Below the pieces are notes generated by a model that ran no database searches, had not been told where the DNA came from, and worked only from the letters and a program-made list of their open reading frames with translations. A program made the translations under genes and the position numbers. This document shows positions 1 to 8,912 of a DNA stretch of 64,000 nucleotides, piece after piece (position 1 is the stretch's first letter; every line of letters begins with the position of its first letter). The DNA is from Myxococcales bacterium (GTDB lineage Bacteria; Myxococcota_A; UBA796; GCA-2862545): NCBI GenBank assembly GCA_019634415.1, contig JAHQVJ010000221.1, positions 49,989 through 113,988 on the forward strand, given 5' to 3'.

Positions 1-59
1 GACCGAAGCACCGCCGCTAGCCGTCGTCGTGCGCGATCGCAGCGCGACTGGCCTCACCA

Positions 60-76
60 GTATACATGTGTTCAGT
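60..76 (+). promoter_or_regulatory. Candidate LexA (SOS) box upstream of dinB
   Basis: GTATACATGTGTTCAGT matches 15 of 17 positions of the Myxococcus-type LexA consensus CTRHAMRYBYGTTCAGS as I recall it; ends 23 bp before the dinB ATG. Confidence 0.6.
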
Positions 77-99
77 GCTCTCCCCTGGGAGGACCGAGC

Positions 100-1344
100 A
101 TGGAGCAGGTGGTACCCGGTGCGCGGATCTGCTGTCTGGACCTCGACACGTTCTTCGTGTCGGTGGAGCGGCTCCTGGATCCCGAGCTGGTGGGCAAGCC
201 CGTGGTCGTGGGCGCTTCACCGGGCAAGCGCGGCGTCGTGACCGCGGCGAGCTACGAGGTGCGCGCCTTCGGCGTGCGCTCCGGCATGCCCATCTCCGAG
301 GCCGTGAGACTCGCGCCCGACGCCGTGTTCCTGCCCTGTCGCCACGGTGTGTACGGGCCCTACGCCGCAGAGGTTCGCGAGATCCTCGAGCGCTACACGC
401 CGAGCGTGCAGACCGCCAGCATCGACGAGTTCTTCCTGGACTTCCGTGGCTGCGAGCGACTGTGGAGGCGTCGCGAGGATCCCACCGACGAAGCCACCAT
501 CGAGCGAGTGGTGCGGCAGATGCGCCAGACCATCCACGACGAGGTGGGCCTGCCAGCAAGCGCGGGGATCGGCAGCACCCGCTCCATCGCCAAGATCGCG
601 TCTGGCAAGGCCAAGCCTGCGGGCGTCCACCTGGTGCCCGCGGGTGCGGAGCAGGCGTTCGTGCGCCCCCTGCCCGTCCGAGCGTTCCCCGGCATCGGTC
701 CCGCCACCGAGGCACGCCTGCACGCACGTGGGATCCACACCGTTGGCGACCTGCTGGCGGTACCCCCAGGACCCCTGCGCGCGCGATTCGGAGGGCTGGC
801 CGCCTCGGTGACGCGCAGCATCGATCCCACCCGTCGCAGCCCGCTGGGCCGGGATCGGCCTGCCTTTCGCGAGCACGACGACCCTGGGCACGGCTCGGTG
901 GGCAGCATCTCCAACGAGCGCACCTTCCATGCCGACGTGTCGGACATCCAGCGCGTGCTCGATCAGCTGCGTTCCTTGGCGGAGCGCGTGAGCTGGCGAG
1001 CGCGGCAGCGTGGCGTGCTGGCGCGCACCGTCACCCTCAAGCTGCGCACCTCGGACTTCCACACCGTCACGCGGGGTCTGACCGCCCATGGCACCCACCA
1101 CGAGGCCGAGATCCACCGGCGGCTGCTCACCCTGCTGCCGAAGGCGTGGTCCCGAGAGCAGGCGGTGCGACTCATCGGAGTGGCGCTGTCCAACTTCGAT
1201 CAGCCGGGCAATCAGCTAGCACTCCCCCTCGCGGTGCGGCACCGTCCGAGCGTGGGAGGGGCCATCGACGCCGTGCGGGAGCGCTTCGGCTACGACGCCA
1301 TTCGCCTCGGTGCCACGGGCTCCCCCACCCAGTGGATCGCGTGA
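100..1344 (+). CDS. dinB: DNA polymerase IV (Y-family)
   Basis: CLDLDTFFVSVERLLDP, SIDEFFLDF, IGSTRSIAKIASGKAKPAG motifs; 414 aa. Confidence 0.95.
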   Translation: MEQVVPGARICCLDLDTFFVSVERLLDPELVGKPVVVGASPGKRGVVTAASYEVRAFGVRSGMPISEAVRLAPDAVFLPCRHGVYGPYAAEVREILERYTPSVQTASIDEFFLDFRGCERLWRRREDPTDEATIERVVRQMRQTIHDEVGLPASAGIGSTRSIAKIASGKAKPAGVHLVPAGAEQAFVRPLPVRAFPGIGPATEARLHARGIHTVGDLLAVPPGPLRARFGGLAASVTRSIDPTRRSPLGRDRPAFREHDDPGHGSVGSISNERTFHADVSDIQRVLDQLRSLAERVSWRARQRGVLARTVTLKLRTSDFHTVTRGLTAHGTHHEAEIHRRLLTLLPKAWSREQAVRLIGVALSNFDQPGNQLALPLAVRHRPSVGGAIDAVRERFGYDAIRLGATGSPTQWIA

Positions 1345-1349
1345 GGCGC

Positions 1350-2459
1350 CTAGCTTCGCTCGAGGCAGGCCTTGAAGCGGTGCTCCACGTTCTCGGCGAA
1401 CCAGGCGGTGGTCCGGTCTCGCGACAGCTTCGGGCTGTCGAGGCTCACCACCGGCAGCCGAGCATAGGCGGGATCCTTGCCCGTTCGCTCCTTGTAGGTG
1501 GCGCGGACGGCCTCCCAGGTGCGCGTCTGCTCGAAGGCCGCCGTCTTCTCCTTGCCCACGTCGCGCCGGATCTGGCGCTCCGACAGGTCTCCGCCGTACA
1601 TGGCGCGCCAGGCCATCAGCGCTCCCATGGTCTCTCCATCCTTGGGGCGCCCCCCGTCCTTGGGGTAGGCCAGCAGGTCGCCGTCGAGCGCGAGCTCGAG
1701 CTCCATGATGGCCGCCAGCTGCTCCTGGAAGGCGGCGTTGCGCGACGCATAGAAGCCCGCATTGAAGTCCGCGAACCGGTAGGCCGGCCGGTCGTAGTCC
1801 GCCTCGTGAGCGAACAGGCGAGCCGTTCCCCAGCGCAGTCCGCCCGCGCGCGTGTAGAGCAGATCGCGCACCGTCTTGCGCGGCACACCCGCGTCCGACG
1901 CAGCCTCTTGCGCCCAGGACACCGACACCTGCATCGAGCCCGCCGTCTTCACGGGATTGAGCTGGTCGAATTGGCGCATCAGCAGATCACCCGCGAGCGG
2001 GATGTCCGCTGCTCCGCCCGTGTAGTGCTCCGCCAGATCCCGAAACAGCTCGTCGAGCTGACGCTCCGTGCGCACCTTGGCCAGCCGCGCGTCGAAGGAC
2101 TCGGACGCGCCCTCGGCCACCGGCTTGAGCAACCAATCCACGCCGTGCTTCGACAGGGGGCCGAGCAGCTTCAGCCCCGCCTCGATCTCCCTGCGCGCGA
2201 TCTTGCCGAGCCCAGGCACCGCCGGATCCGCCTCGTAGGTGGACTCCTGCTCCACGACGGCGAGCACCGAGCAGACGCCCTGCTCGTCGACGCCAATCCC
2301 CGATGCTTGCAGCGCCGCCCGCAGATCCGTGGCCCAGCCCGCAGGATCGCTCGATTCCTTGCCGATGTAGGCCACAACTTGCTCGACGGCCATGCCAGGA
2401 TCAGGGGGCTCGTCGCCGAAGCAACCCGACAGCAAGAACAGGGCGACTCGACCGATCAT
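1350..2459 (-). CDS. DUF1615-like lipoprotein
   Basis: MIGRVALFLLSGC lipobox; TAGSMQVSVSWAQ and PKDGGRPKDGETMGALMAWRAMYGGDLSERQIRRDVGKEKTAAFEQT resemble DUF1615; start trimmed to the lipobox Met. Confidence 0.7.
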   Translation of the reverse strand: MIGRVALFLLSGCFGDEPPDPGMAVEQVVAYIGKESSDPAGWATDLRAALQASGIGVDEQGVCSVLAVVEQESTYEADPAVPGLGKIARREIEAGLKLLGPLSKHGVDWLLKPVAEGASESFDARLAKVRTERQLDELFRDLAEHYTGGAADIPLAGDLLMRQFDQLNPVKTAGSMQVSVSWAQEAASDAGVPRKTVRDLLYTRAGGLRWGTARLFAHEADYDRPAYRFADFNAGFYASRNAAFQEQLAAIMELELALDGDLLAYPKDGGRPKDGETMGALMAWRAMYGGDLSERQIRRDVGKEKTAAFEQTRTWEAVRATYKERTGKDPAYARLPVVSLDSPKLSRDRTTAWFAENVEHRFKACLERS

Positions 2460-2547
2460 GGATCCTCCCGACACGGCGTGCGGACACCCAACGAAGGGCA
2501 TGGTGTCACGTGCCGTCGTGCCTTCACCTACGCAAGCGCGGCCCTGG

Positions 2548-2928
2548 TCATTCGTGACCCGGCTCGCGGTACGGCTTTCCGACAGTACCGCCGATGGCCA
2601 GGATCCGCGCGGATTCGCCCTCGGTCACCAGCTTTCGGGTCACCTCCGGTGCCACGCACACCATGTCACCTCTCGTAAGTCGGAGGATCTGTCCCTGCGC
2701 GTGGAGCGCCACTGAGCCCTCCAGCACCAGGTAGACCTCCTCCTGCCCGTCCCCCACATGGTCGTGCTCGGGGTAGCCCTGCACGCCCGGCTCCAGCTCC
2801 AGCACGTTCATGCCCCACGCCCGCACGCCCAAGGCCTGACGCACCGCGCGGAAGCGGATCCCGGGGATCTGGTTGGGCCCGACGTAGGGCTCCACGTCGT
2901 CGATGTGGACTCGTCTCACACCTGTCAT
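2548..2928 (-). CDS. Cupin domain protein
   Basis: GYPEHDHVGDGQEEVYLVLEGSVALHAQGQILRLTRGDMVCVAPEV cupin motifs; ATG at 2926-2928. Confidence 0.85.
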   Translation of the reverse strand: MTGVRRVHIDDVEPYVGPNQIPGIRFRAVRQALGVRAWGMNVLELEPGVQGYPEHDHVGDGQEEVYLVLEGSVALHAQGQILRLTRGDMVCVAPEVTRKLVTEGESARILAIGGTVGKPYREPGHE

Positions 2929-2952
2929 GCTGATCTCCTGGTGAGGTGTCGC

Positions 2953-3789
2953 ATGTCTTCGAGTCGGCCGCCAGACCCGCCGGAGGAGCTTCCCTTCGAC
3001 GGCCGCGTGCGCGGCATGGTGTCCAACGCCTCGAGCGGCCAGCGCGTGCAGGCCCGCCTGTTCACCGCCCCCGACGATCTGGCTCTGTTGGTCTCCTACC
3101 TGTGGACGACGTCGTGGGACCTGCGGGGTCAAGCTCCCCATCGCTTCCAGATCTTGGGCGCACCCACCGCAGACGTGGTGTTCGAGCCAGCTGCGAGCCG
3201 AGTGGTGGGGGTTTGGACCCGCATGTGGGAGCGCACGCTTCAGGACCAGGGGTGCATGTGGGCGATCAAGCTCCGGCCCGGAGCGGGCCGCGCGGTGCTG
3301 CCCAGCAGCATGGCCACCTACACCGATCGCATCACCCCGCTGGCCGAGGTGTGGCCCAGTGCCGAAGACCCCACCGAGCGGCTGCTCGCCCACCCCGACG
3401 AGGCGCAGACCGCCTCGGCCCTCTCGGACTGGCTGCGAGGCGCGCTGCGGCCCCACGACGAGGAAAAGCGCACGCTGGCGACGGATCTGCTGCAGCGTGT
3501 GGAGGAAGACTCCGAGCTGCTGAGGGCGGAGCAGCTCGCACACACTGCAGGACTGGGGATCCGGGCGCTGCAGCGCCTGTTCTCGGCCTACGTGGGCGCG
3601 TCGCCGAAGTGGGTGATCCGGCGTCGCAGGCTGCAGGAGGCGGCCCAGCGCGTGGAAGCGGGCTCGGCCGAAGATCTGTCGGAGCTCGCCTTCGCCTTGG
3701 GCTACGCCGATCAAGCTCACCTCGCCCGAGACTTCAAGGCGGCGGTGGGCATGCCGCTGCGCGCCTTCGAGCAACACCTGCGGTCCTGA
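2953..3789 (+). CDS. AraC-family transcriptional regulator
   Basis: C-terminal AraC HTH: LGIRALQRLFSAYVGASPKWVIRRRRLQEA...LSELAFALGYADQAHLARDFKAAVGM; divergent from the cupin gene. Confidence 0.85.
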   Translation: MSSSRPPDPPEELPFDGRVRGMVSNASSGQRVQARLFTAPDDLALLVSYLWTTSWDLRGQAPHRFQILGAPTADVVFEPAASRVVGVWTRMWERTLQDQGCMWAIKLRPGAGRAVLPSSMATYTDRITPLAEVWPSAEDPTERLLAHPDEAQTASALSDWLRGALRPHDEEKRTLATDLLQRVEEDSELLRAEQLAHTAGLGIRALQRLFSAYVGASPKWVIRRRRLQEAAQRVEAGSAEDLSELAFALGYADQAHLARDFKAAVGMPLRAFEQHLRS

Positions 3790-3864
3790 TCCGCTCCTCC
3801 CCGCATGGTCAAGAAGATGTGAAGCAGGCCCTGGTCAGCGGGCAAGCTCTAGGGCACGAGGAGT

Positions 3865-4335
3865 GTGACCATGCTGTGGATCGGGATGATGACGGCACTC
3901 GCAGCCGACCTGGACGGCGATGCCATCGACGATGCCATCGACAACTGCATCGAGGTGGCGAACGTCGATCAGGAGGACTTCGACGAGGACGGTGTGGGCG
4001 ATGCCTGCGACAACTGCCCCGACTGGGAGAACGCCGCCCAAGACGACAGGGACGCCGACGGCTTCGGTGATCGCTGCGACCTGTGTCTGTTCATGGCCAC
4101 CGACACCAACGCGGACTCGGACGACGACGGCCTAGGGGACAGCTGTGACAACTGCCCCTTCGCGCCGAACTTCGATCAAGCCGACGACGACGGCGACGGG
4201 ATCGGCAACGTCTGCGATCCGTCGCTGCTCCAGCGCTGCGAGGAGGGGTGCAGCACCGGGGCGACGGGCGCTGTGGGTCCCGTGCTCCTCCTAGCTGCCC
4301 TCCTCGCCACCCGCCGACGCCTCCGCCTCGCCTAG
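3865..4335 (+). CDS. Thrombospondin type-3 repeat protein with MYXO-CTERM-like C-terminus
   Basis: Repeated DxDGxGDxCDNCP; C-terminal GCSTGATGAVGPVLLLAALLATRRRLRLA; GTG start or ATG at 3871. Confidence 0.75.
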   Translation: MTMLWIGMMTALAADLDGDAIDDAIDNCIEVANVDQEDFDEDGVGDACDNCPDWENAAQDDRDADGFGDRCDLCLFMATDTNADSDDDGLGDSCDNCPFAPNFDQADDDGDGIGNVCDPSLLQRCEEGCSTGATGAVGPVLLLAALLATRRRLRLA

Positions 4336-4510
4336 CAGGCTGCTGAATAAGGTCCGTGAGGGACTGTTTCAACGGCCTGTGCGGAGGGAGCGGCCAACGA
4401 GGGGATCATGGAAGCCCGCCGAGAAGTGATGAACGAAGCAAGGGCTCCCCCCCCCCGCCGCGACCGGCAATCGGTAGCTAGCAGACTGCTGGACTGTTCA
4501 GCTGCTAGGC
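4336..4510. mobile_element. Candidate small IS/MITE remnant with imperfect terminal inverted repeats
   Basis: Left end CAGGCTGCTGAATAAGGTCC; right end (minus strand) CAGCTGAACAGTCC; left end also forms the hairpin CAGGC..TGAA..GTCC-gtgag-GGAC..TTCA..GCCTG (4336-4379). Confidence 0.35.
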
Positions 4511-5707
4511 GAGCACCTGCGTGAGCGGCGTCGCTCCCCCGACCCACTCGGCGGGGTCCAGATCGGCGGCGGCGAGCAACGTGGCCCCCAGTCGGTTCGC
4601 CGAGAGCGTGACCCCTTCTACCTCGAGGCCGTCGTAGGCTTCGTCGTAGCCCCCCACCACGCTGCCACCTCGCACCCCGGCCCCGAAGAGCAGCGCGGAG
4701 GTGTAGGGCCAGTGGTCCTTGCCAGCGTCGGCGTTGAGCCGCGGCGTGCGCCCCATCTCCGAGAGCACCACCACCATCGTGTCGTCCGACAGGGGCGCAC
4801 CGGTGGGTCCAGGGGTGGTCTGCAGCAGCGCGTCGAGCCGGATCAGATCAGCGAACAGGCTCTCCCACAGTGGTGACTGGCCCAACGCGTTGTTGGTGTG
4901 GGTGTCCCAGGAGCCCGCGGTGGCCGCCATCGCGCAGCGCGACGTGCGCGTGGCCAGGGCCTGCACGGCGAGCTCCAGCTGGTCCTCGAGGGTGAAGCGC
5001 GCGCCCAGCGACAGGCTGTCGTCCACCTTCCGTAGATCGTCGAGCCGCTCCACGGAGGACTCGAAGGCCTCGGCGAGGACCACCTCCGACGCTGCCTGGG
5101 CGCGCGTGGTGCGCGCGGCCGCACGACGGGCCAGCACGCGGTCCACGGCGCTGGCTGCGTCGTCGGACATACCGCGTAGACCCGCCGTGACGGGTCTGCC
5201 AGACAGCAGCTGGCCGAGCTGGCCGTTGGTCCCCATGCGCGCCACGGCTCGGCCGTAGGGTCCCGCGAAGGAGGGTCCCGAGGCCACGAGCTCCGGCAGC
5301 AGGTAGTCGTTGCCCGCGTGAGCCAAGATGGCACCCCAGTCTGCCAGCCCGTCGTCGTTGGAGCCCGTCATCAGCAGGCGGGTGCACTGCTCGTGGGCGA
5401 TGCTGGGCACCAGGATCCCGCGCAGGATGGCGGCTCGGCTGTGGGCCGACTCGAAGAAGGCACGCACGGAGGGCCGCGCTGGGTGGTCCACGTAGGTCAG
5501 GTCGCCGATGGTGGCTCGTTCGGCCTCGGGTTCGGTGTCGGCCACCGTGTGGAACGCGGGCGCCAGCGCGCAGGTGGGATCCCAGCCACCTCGGGCAAAC
5601 ACGAAGATGAACTTGCGGTTTCGACCCTCGTCGGCGAGTGCCCGCAGGGGCACTCCGAAGGCAGCGCCGACTGCGGCGCTCGCTGCGAGAAAATCACGAC
5701 GTCGCAT
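4505..5707 (-). CDS. DUF1501 (sulfatase-like) exported protein with Tat signal
   Basis: MRRRDFLAASAAVGAAFGVPLRALA Tat signal; TMVVVLSEMGRTPRLNADAGKDHWPYTSALLFGAGVRGG. Confidence 0.9.
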   Translation of the reverse strand: MRRRDFLAASAAVGAAFGVPLRALADEGRNRKFIFVFARGGWDPTCALAPAFHTVADTEPEAERATIGDLTYVDHPARPSVRAFFESAHSRAAILRGILVPSIAHEQCTRLLMTGSNDDGLADWGAILAHAGNDYLLPELVASGPSFAGPYGRAVARMGTNGQLGQLLSGRPVTAGLRGMSDDAASAVDRVLARRAAARTTRAQAASEVVLAEAFESSVERLDDLRKVDDSLSLGARFTLEDQLELAVQALATRTSRCAMAATAGSWDTHTNNALGQSPLWESLFADLIRLDALLQTTPGPTGAPLSDDTMVVVLSEMGRTPRLNADAGKDHWPYTSALLFGAGVRGGSVVGGYDEAYDGLEVEGVTLSANRLGATLLAAADLDPAEWVGGATPLTQVLA

Positions 5708-5715
5708 GGCTCGCC

Positions 5716-7311
5716 TCAGTACAGCAGGAAGTCAGGGTCACGAAGGAGCACGGACAGCGTGCCCGTCCACGCCAGCACGGGGCTGTCCCCCTGCAGCGCG
5801 TACAGCTCCTCCCACAGGTCCATCAGATCGGCGAGCTCGGCTTGTGTGGCGGCTCGTCCGAGGGCTCGCAGCGTAGCCGTGCTCAGCGCCTCCTCCATCC
5901 GATCCGCGTCGGTGTCCGGCCGCCAGGCCTCGTCCAACGCGTCGAGCCAGGGCACGGACCCGGGCTGCTCCAGGGTTGCCCGCACAGCGTGCTCGGCCGC
6001 CGCCTCCGCGAGGCGCTCCTGCACCAGCAGGATGGTGGGCGTGGGCTCGTGGGCACGCTCGGTCACGGTGAAGCCGTCCGCGCCACCCGCGAGGGTCAGG
6101 TAGCCGAGCAGATCGCTCGTGAGCAGCTCCACGCCGCCGGACTCCCACACGTAGCCGGTGAGCGCCTCCACCTGGCTCGCGAGGATCGCAGGCGAGGCCA
6201 GCTTCGCCGGCTGTGCGCCCGAGGCGATGCCGTCGTCCACAGCAGACGTGTAGGCGGCACTCTGGACCACCGAGCGGAGCACGGGGCGCATGGTCTGTCC
6301 GCCGAGGCGCAGCGCGTTGCGGTGCCGCATCAGCTCTCCGTCGTCGATGTCGCGCCCGAGCAGCCCGTCGGAGAGCTGCGTGACCAGGCAGGCCTCGAAC
6401 CTGGGATCCGAGGCGATCTGGCGCCCGAGATCCCGCAGGGTGCTGCCGGGCTCGCCGTAGTAGCCGGGCTCCACACCCGTCGCGTCCACCCACCCGCGCT
6501 CGCGGGAGGGGTGGTAGCGCGTCACCTCGTCGGCGCCGAAGACGTACCAGGTGAAGCCGTACAGGTAGCTGGCGATGGGGTCGAGGGTGCTGTGGCAGGA
6601 CGCACAGCTGGGATCCGTCTGGGTGCGGGCCTCGAAGTCGTCGTCCAGCGCCCCCTCGGAGCGGTCGAAGTCCACCTCGCGGTCCAGGTAGTCGTCACAC
6701 AGCAGGATCCGGCTGATGGCATTGGCGCGCTGGCGGTTCGCGTTGGCCCCGTTCGATGGGTAGCGCCACCACAAGCCGGTGCTCGACAGCACCCCCGCTG
6801 CGGGCCGTCCGTCGGCGTAGCGGACCTCGTGCCAGCCGCGCTCCCCCTGGGGGTAGTCCACGTCGAGCACCTCGCCCAGCACCCGGTTGGCCATGCTCCA
6901 GTCCGCCTGGACGATCTCGTGGATCGGCAGATCGGAAGCGGCCACCCGCGCCACCAGGCGCAGCGGCTCCGTGCCCGCATCGCGCTGCAGCCGTGCCTGC
7001 TCGCCGAGGTCGAGCCCGAAGGAGTTCACGAATACCGTGCCCGCATCGGTGCGGGTGCGGTAGGTCTCGGCGAACAGGTCCTCCATCCGGTCCTCGAGGG
7101 CCGGATCGTCGAGGTACTCCTCGAGATACGACGACAGCTCGCGCACCTCGAGGTCTTCGATCTCCTGCTGGGTGGGTCGCACCCCGCGCAGATCCAGGCT
7201 CATGCGCGACAGCAGCTGGGCGTCGGGCAGCGCCGTCAGAGGAGACACCTCCCGCCGCTCTTCTGCACAGCCCACCAGGGCCGCAAGCACGGCCAGTCGT
7301 CCCGTCACCAT
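5716..7311 (-). CDS. DUF1592/DUF1588-like cytochrome-type lipoprotein
   Basis: MVTGRLAVLAALVGC lipobox; DPSCASCHSTLDPIASYLYGF CxxCH motif; SRMSLDLRGVRPTQQEI; start trimmed from the longer ORF. Confidence 0.7.
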   Translation of the reverse strand: MVTGRLAVLAALVGCAEERREVSPLTALPDAQLLSRMSLDLRGVRPTQQEIEDLEVRELSSYLEEYLDDPALEDRMEDLFAETYRTRTDAGTVFVNSFGLDLGEQARLQRDAGTEPLRLVARVAASDLPIHEIVQADWSMANRVLGEVLDVDYPQGERGWHEVRYADGRPAAGVLSSTGLWWRYPSNGANANRQRANAISRILLCDDYLDREVDFDRSEGALDDDFEARTQTDPSCASCHSTLDPIASYLYGFTWYVFGADEVTRYHPSRERGWVDATGVEPGYYGEPGSTLRDLGRQIASDPRFEACLVTQLSDGLLGRDIDDGELMRHRNALRLGGQTMRPVLRSVVQSAAYTSAVDDGIASGAQPAKLASPAILASQVEALTGYVWESGGVELLTSDLLGYLTLAGGADGFTVTERAHEPTPTILLVQERLAEAAAEHAVRATLEQPGSVPWLDALDEAWRPDTDADRMEEALSTATLRALGRAATQAELADLMDLWEELYALQGDSPVLAWTGTLSVLLRDPDFLLY

Positions 7312-8111
7312 GGCGACACCTCCCAGTCGAGCCAGCCCGCTGCGTCCACACACACCTCGCCCTCGTCGCCGTTCAGCGTGGAGGCCTGGCCACATCCCGT
7401 ACAGTTCATGCCGAAGTCCACGTCCACCCACAGCCCCTCGGGGGTGCGCACCGCGGCGCGGCCCACGGGCTGCTCGACGCAGGGCTGCTCGGGCCAGCCC
7501 GCCTCGGTCACGGTGACGCCCACGAAGTCCACGGCCACCCCCGGGTCGTCGAACAGCGCGCCGAGGCTTCCGCCCACGGAGAGCGCTCGGGGGCCCGTGT
7601 GGTGGGTGTAGGCCCGCACCACCACGTCGGCGTCGTGGCCAGGCCCCATCCTCGAGGAGGGCCCCGAGTCGTGGAAGGTGCCGTACAGGTACGAGTAGAC
7701 GTAGGAGAAGTCCTCGTCCACCCCTTCCCCCGTGCCGGCGTAGCCCCCCAACACCAGGGCCGTGCCGTCGGGCCGGGACACCGTGGCCACTCCGTACAGC
7801 GTCCAGTACGACGCGTCGGGCTCCGCTTGCTCGAACTCGACCACGTACCCGCCGAAGTGCACGCCGTCGGTGGTCTCGCAGTCGTCGTACCAGATCCCGT
7901 TGAAGACGGAGGGACAGGTATCGGATGCCCCCATGGCGTCGTCGTAGACGTCGCGCAGGGCGTAGGCGTCGGCCATCAGAGCGGCTTCGAAGCCGTACTG
8001 AAGCACCTCCTCCACCCACCTCAGATCGACGGCGTCGGGCGCGGAGGGAGGAGGATCCGACCCTGGCGGCGCGCTGCTACACGCCGCAAAGGCCCACAAG
8101 ACCAGTGACAT
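7305..8111 (-). CDS. Hypothetical lipoprotein
   Basis: MSLVLWAFAACSS lipobox-like start; 7-bp overlap with the downstream gene start, suggesting an operon with 7311-4505. Confidence 0.7.
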   Translation of the reverse strand: MSLVLWAFAACSSAPPGSDPPPSAPDAVDLRWVEEVLQYGFEAALMADAYALRDVYDDAMGASDTCPSVFNGIWYDDCETTDGVHFGGYVVEFEQAEPDASYWTLYGVATVSRPDGTALVLGGYAGTGEGVDEDFSYVYSYLYGTFHDSGPSSRMGPGHDADVVVRAYTHHTGPRALSVGGSLGALFDDPGVAVDFVGVTVTEAGWPEQPCVEQPVGRAAVRTPEGLWVDVDFGMNCTGCGQASTLNGDEGEVCVDAAGWLDWEVSPW

Positions 8112-8169
8112 TCGACAACCCCCAGCATGTGACCGATCTGTGTCGCACCGGGGAAGTTCGTAAAGGTCC

Positions 8170-8676
8170 TCAGCAGAGCGTGAACGCGGTCACCATGACG
8201 GAGACGGAGTGCTCGTTGCCATCACTGTCCGTCACGGTGAGGGTGATCACGTGATCCGATCCGAAGCAGTCGTCGCCGAAGAGTCGCACCGTAGGGTTGG
8301 TTCCCTCCCCCAGGTCAGCTTGCTGGATGTCCGTGCGGTCGGTGGTCCACACGAGACTGGACCCGGTGAGGGTGCCGTCCTCCGGATCGATTCCGGTTCC
8401 CTCGAGGGTCACGTCGACGAACCAGAGATTGGCCATGTTGTCGAAGTCGTCGTAGTACAGATTGGACTTGTCCTTGGGGGACACGATGGTGGCCTCGGGA
8501 GGCTGGTCCGTCACGTCGGTGTCGGCATCCGAGTCGGTGTCGGCATCCGCATCTGCGTCCGCATCGGCATCGGTATCGGTATCCGCGTCGGCTGCGGTGT
8601 CCTTCGTGTCGGTATCGGTATCGGTGTCGCCAGCGCAGGCTGCGAACATGCTGCACAGAAGGGCGAGACGAAACAT
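8170..8676 (-). CDS. Lipoprotein with Asp/Thr/Ala low-complexity linker
   Basis: MFRLALLCSMFAACAGDTDTDTDTKDTAADADTDTDADADADADADTDSDADTD then an Ig-like domain. Confidence 0.75.
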   Translation of the reverse strand: MFRLALLCSMFAACAGDTDTDTDTKDTAADADTDTDADADADADADTDSDADTDVTDQPPEATIVSPKDKSNLYYDDFDNMANLWFVDVTLEGTGIDPEDGTLTGSSLVWTTDRTDIQQADLGEGTNPTVRLFGDDCFGSDHVITLTVTDSDGNEHSVSVMVTAFTLC

Positions 8677-8912
8677 GCATCCTCCGAGAGAGTGCAAGGG
8701 GGATTCGGGGGCGTGGGCTCGATCTGACACACCCTAGCGAAGAGGCATACGGATCTCTTTCGGGGTGGCCAGGCCGCAGGGCTCCCGAGGCCAGGTCGAC
8801 ACGGCGTCTAGCAGGGTTCGACGGGCCGCTTCGGGAACTGGCCCGCATCGCGCTGCGGTGGACGCCCCGACTCCGCCATCTCCGCCCAAGACGGGGCAGT
8901 CTCTGTCGCTCC

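Noticed and set aside
66-2678. 870-aa plus-strand ORF overlapping dinB and the DUF1615 gene
   Set aside because: Arg/Ala/His-rich shadow frame; contradicts two well-supported genes
8500-8660. Possible CRISPR or VNTR array
   Set aside because: Short 6-nt units translate to a continuous acidic linker; no spacers or 20-40 nt direct repeats
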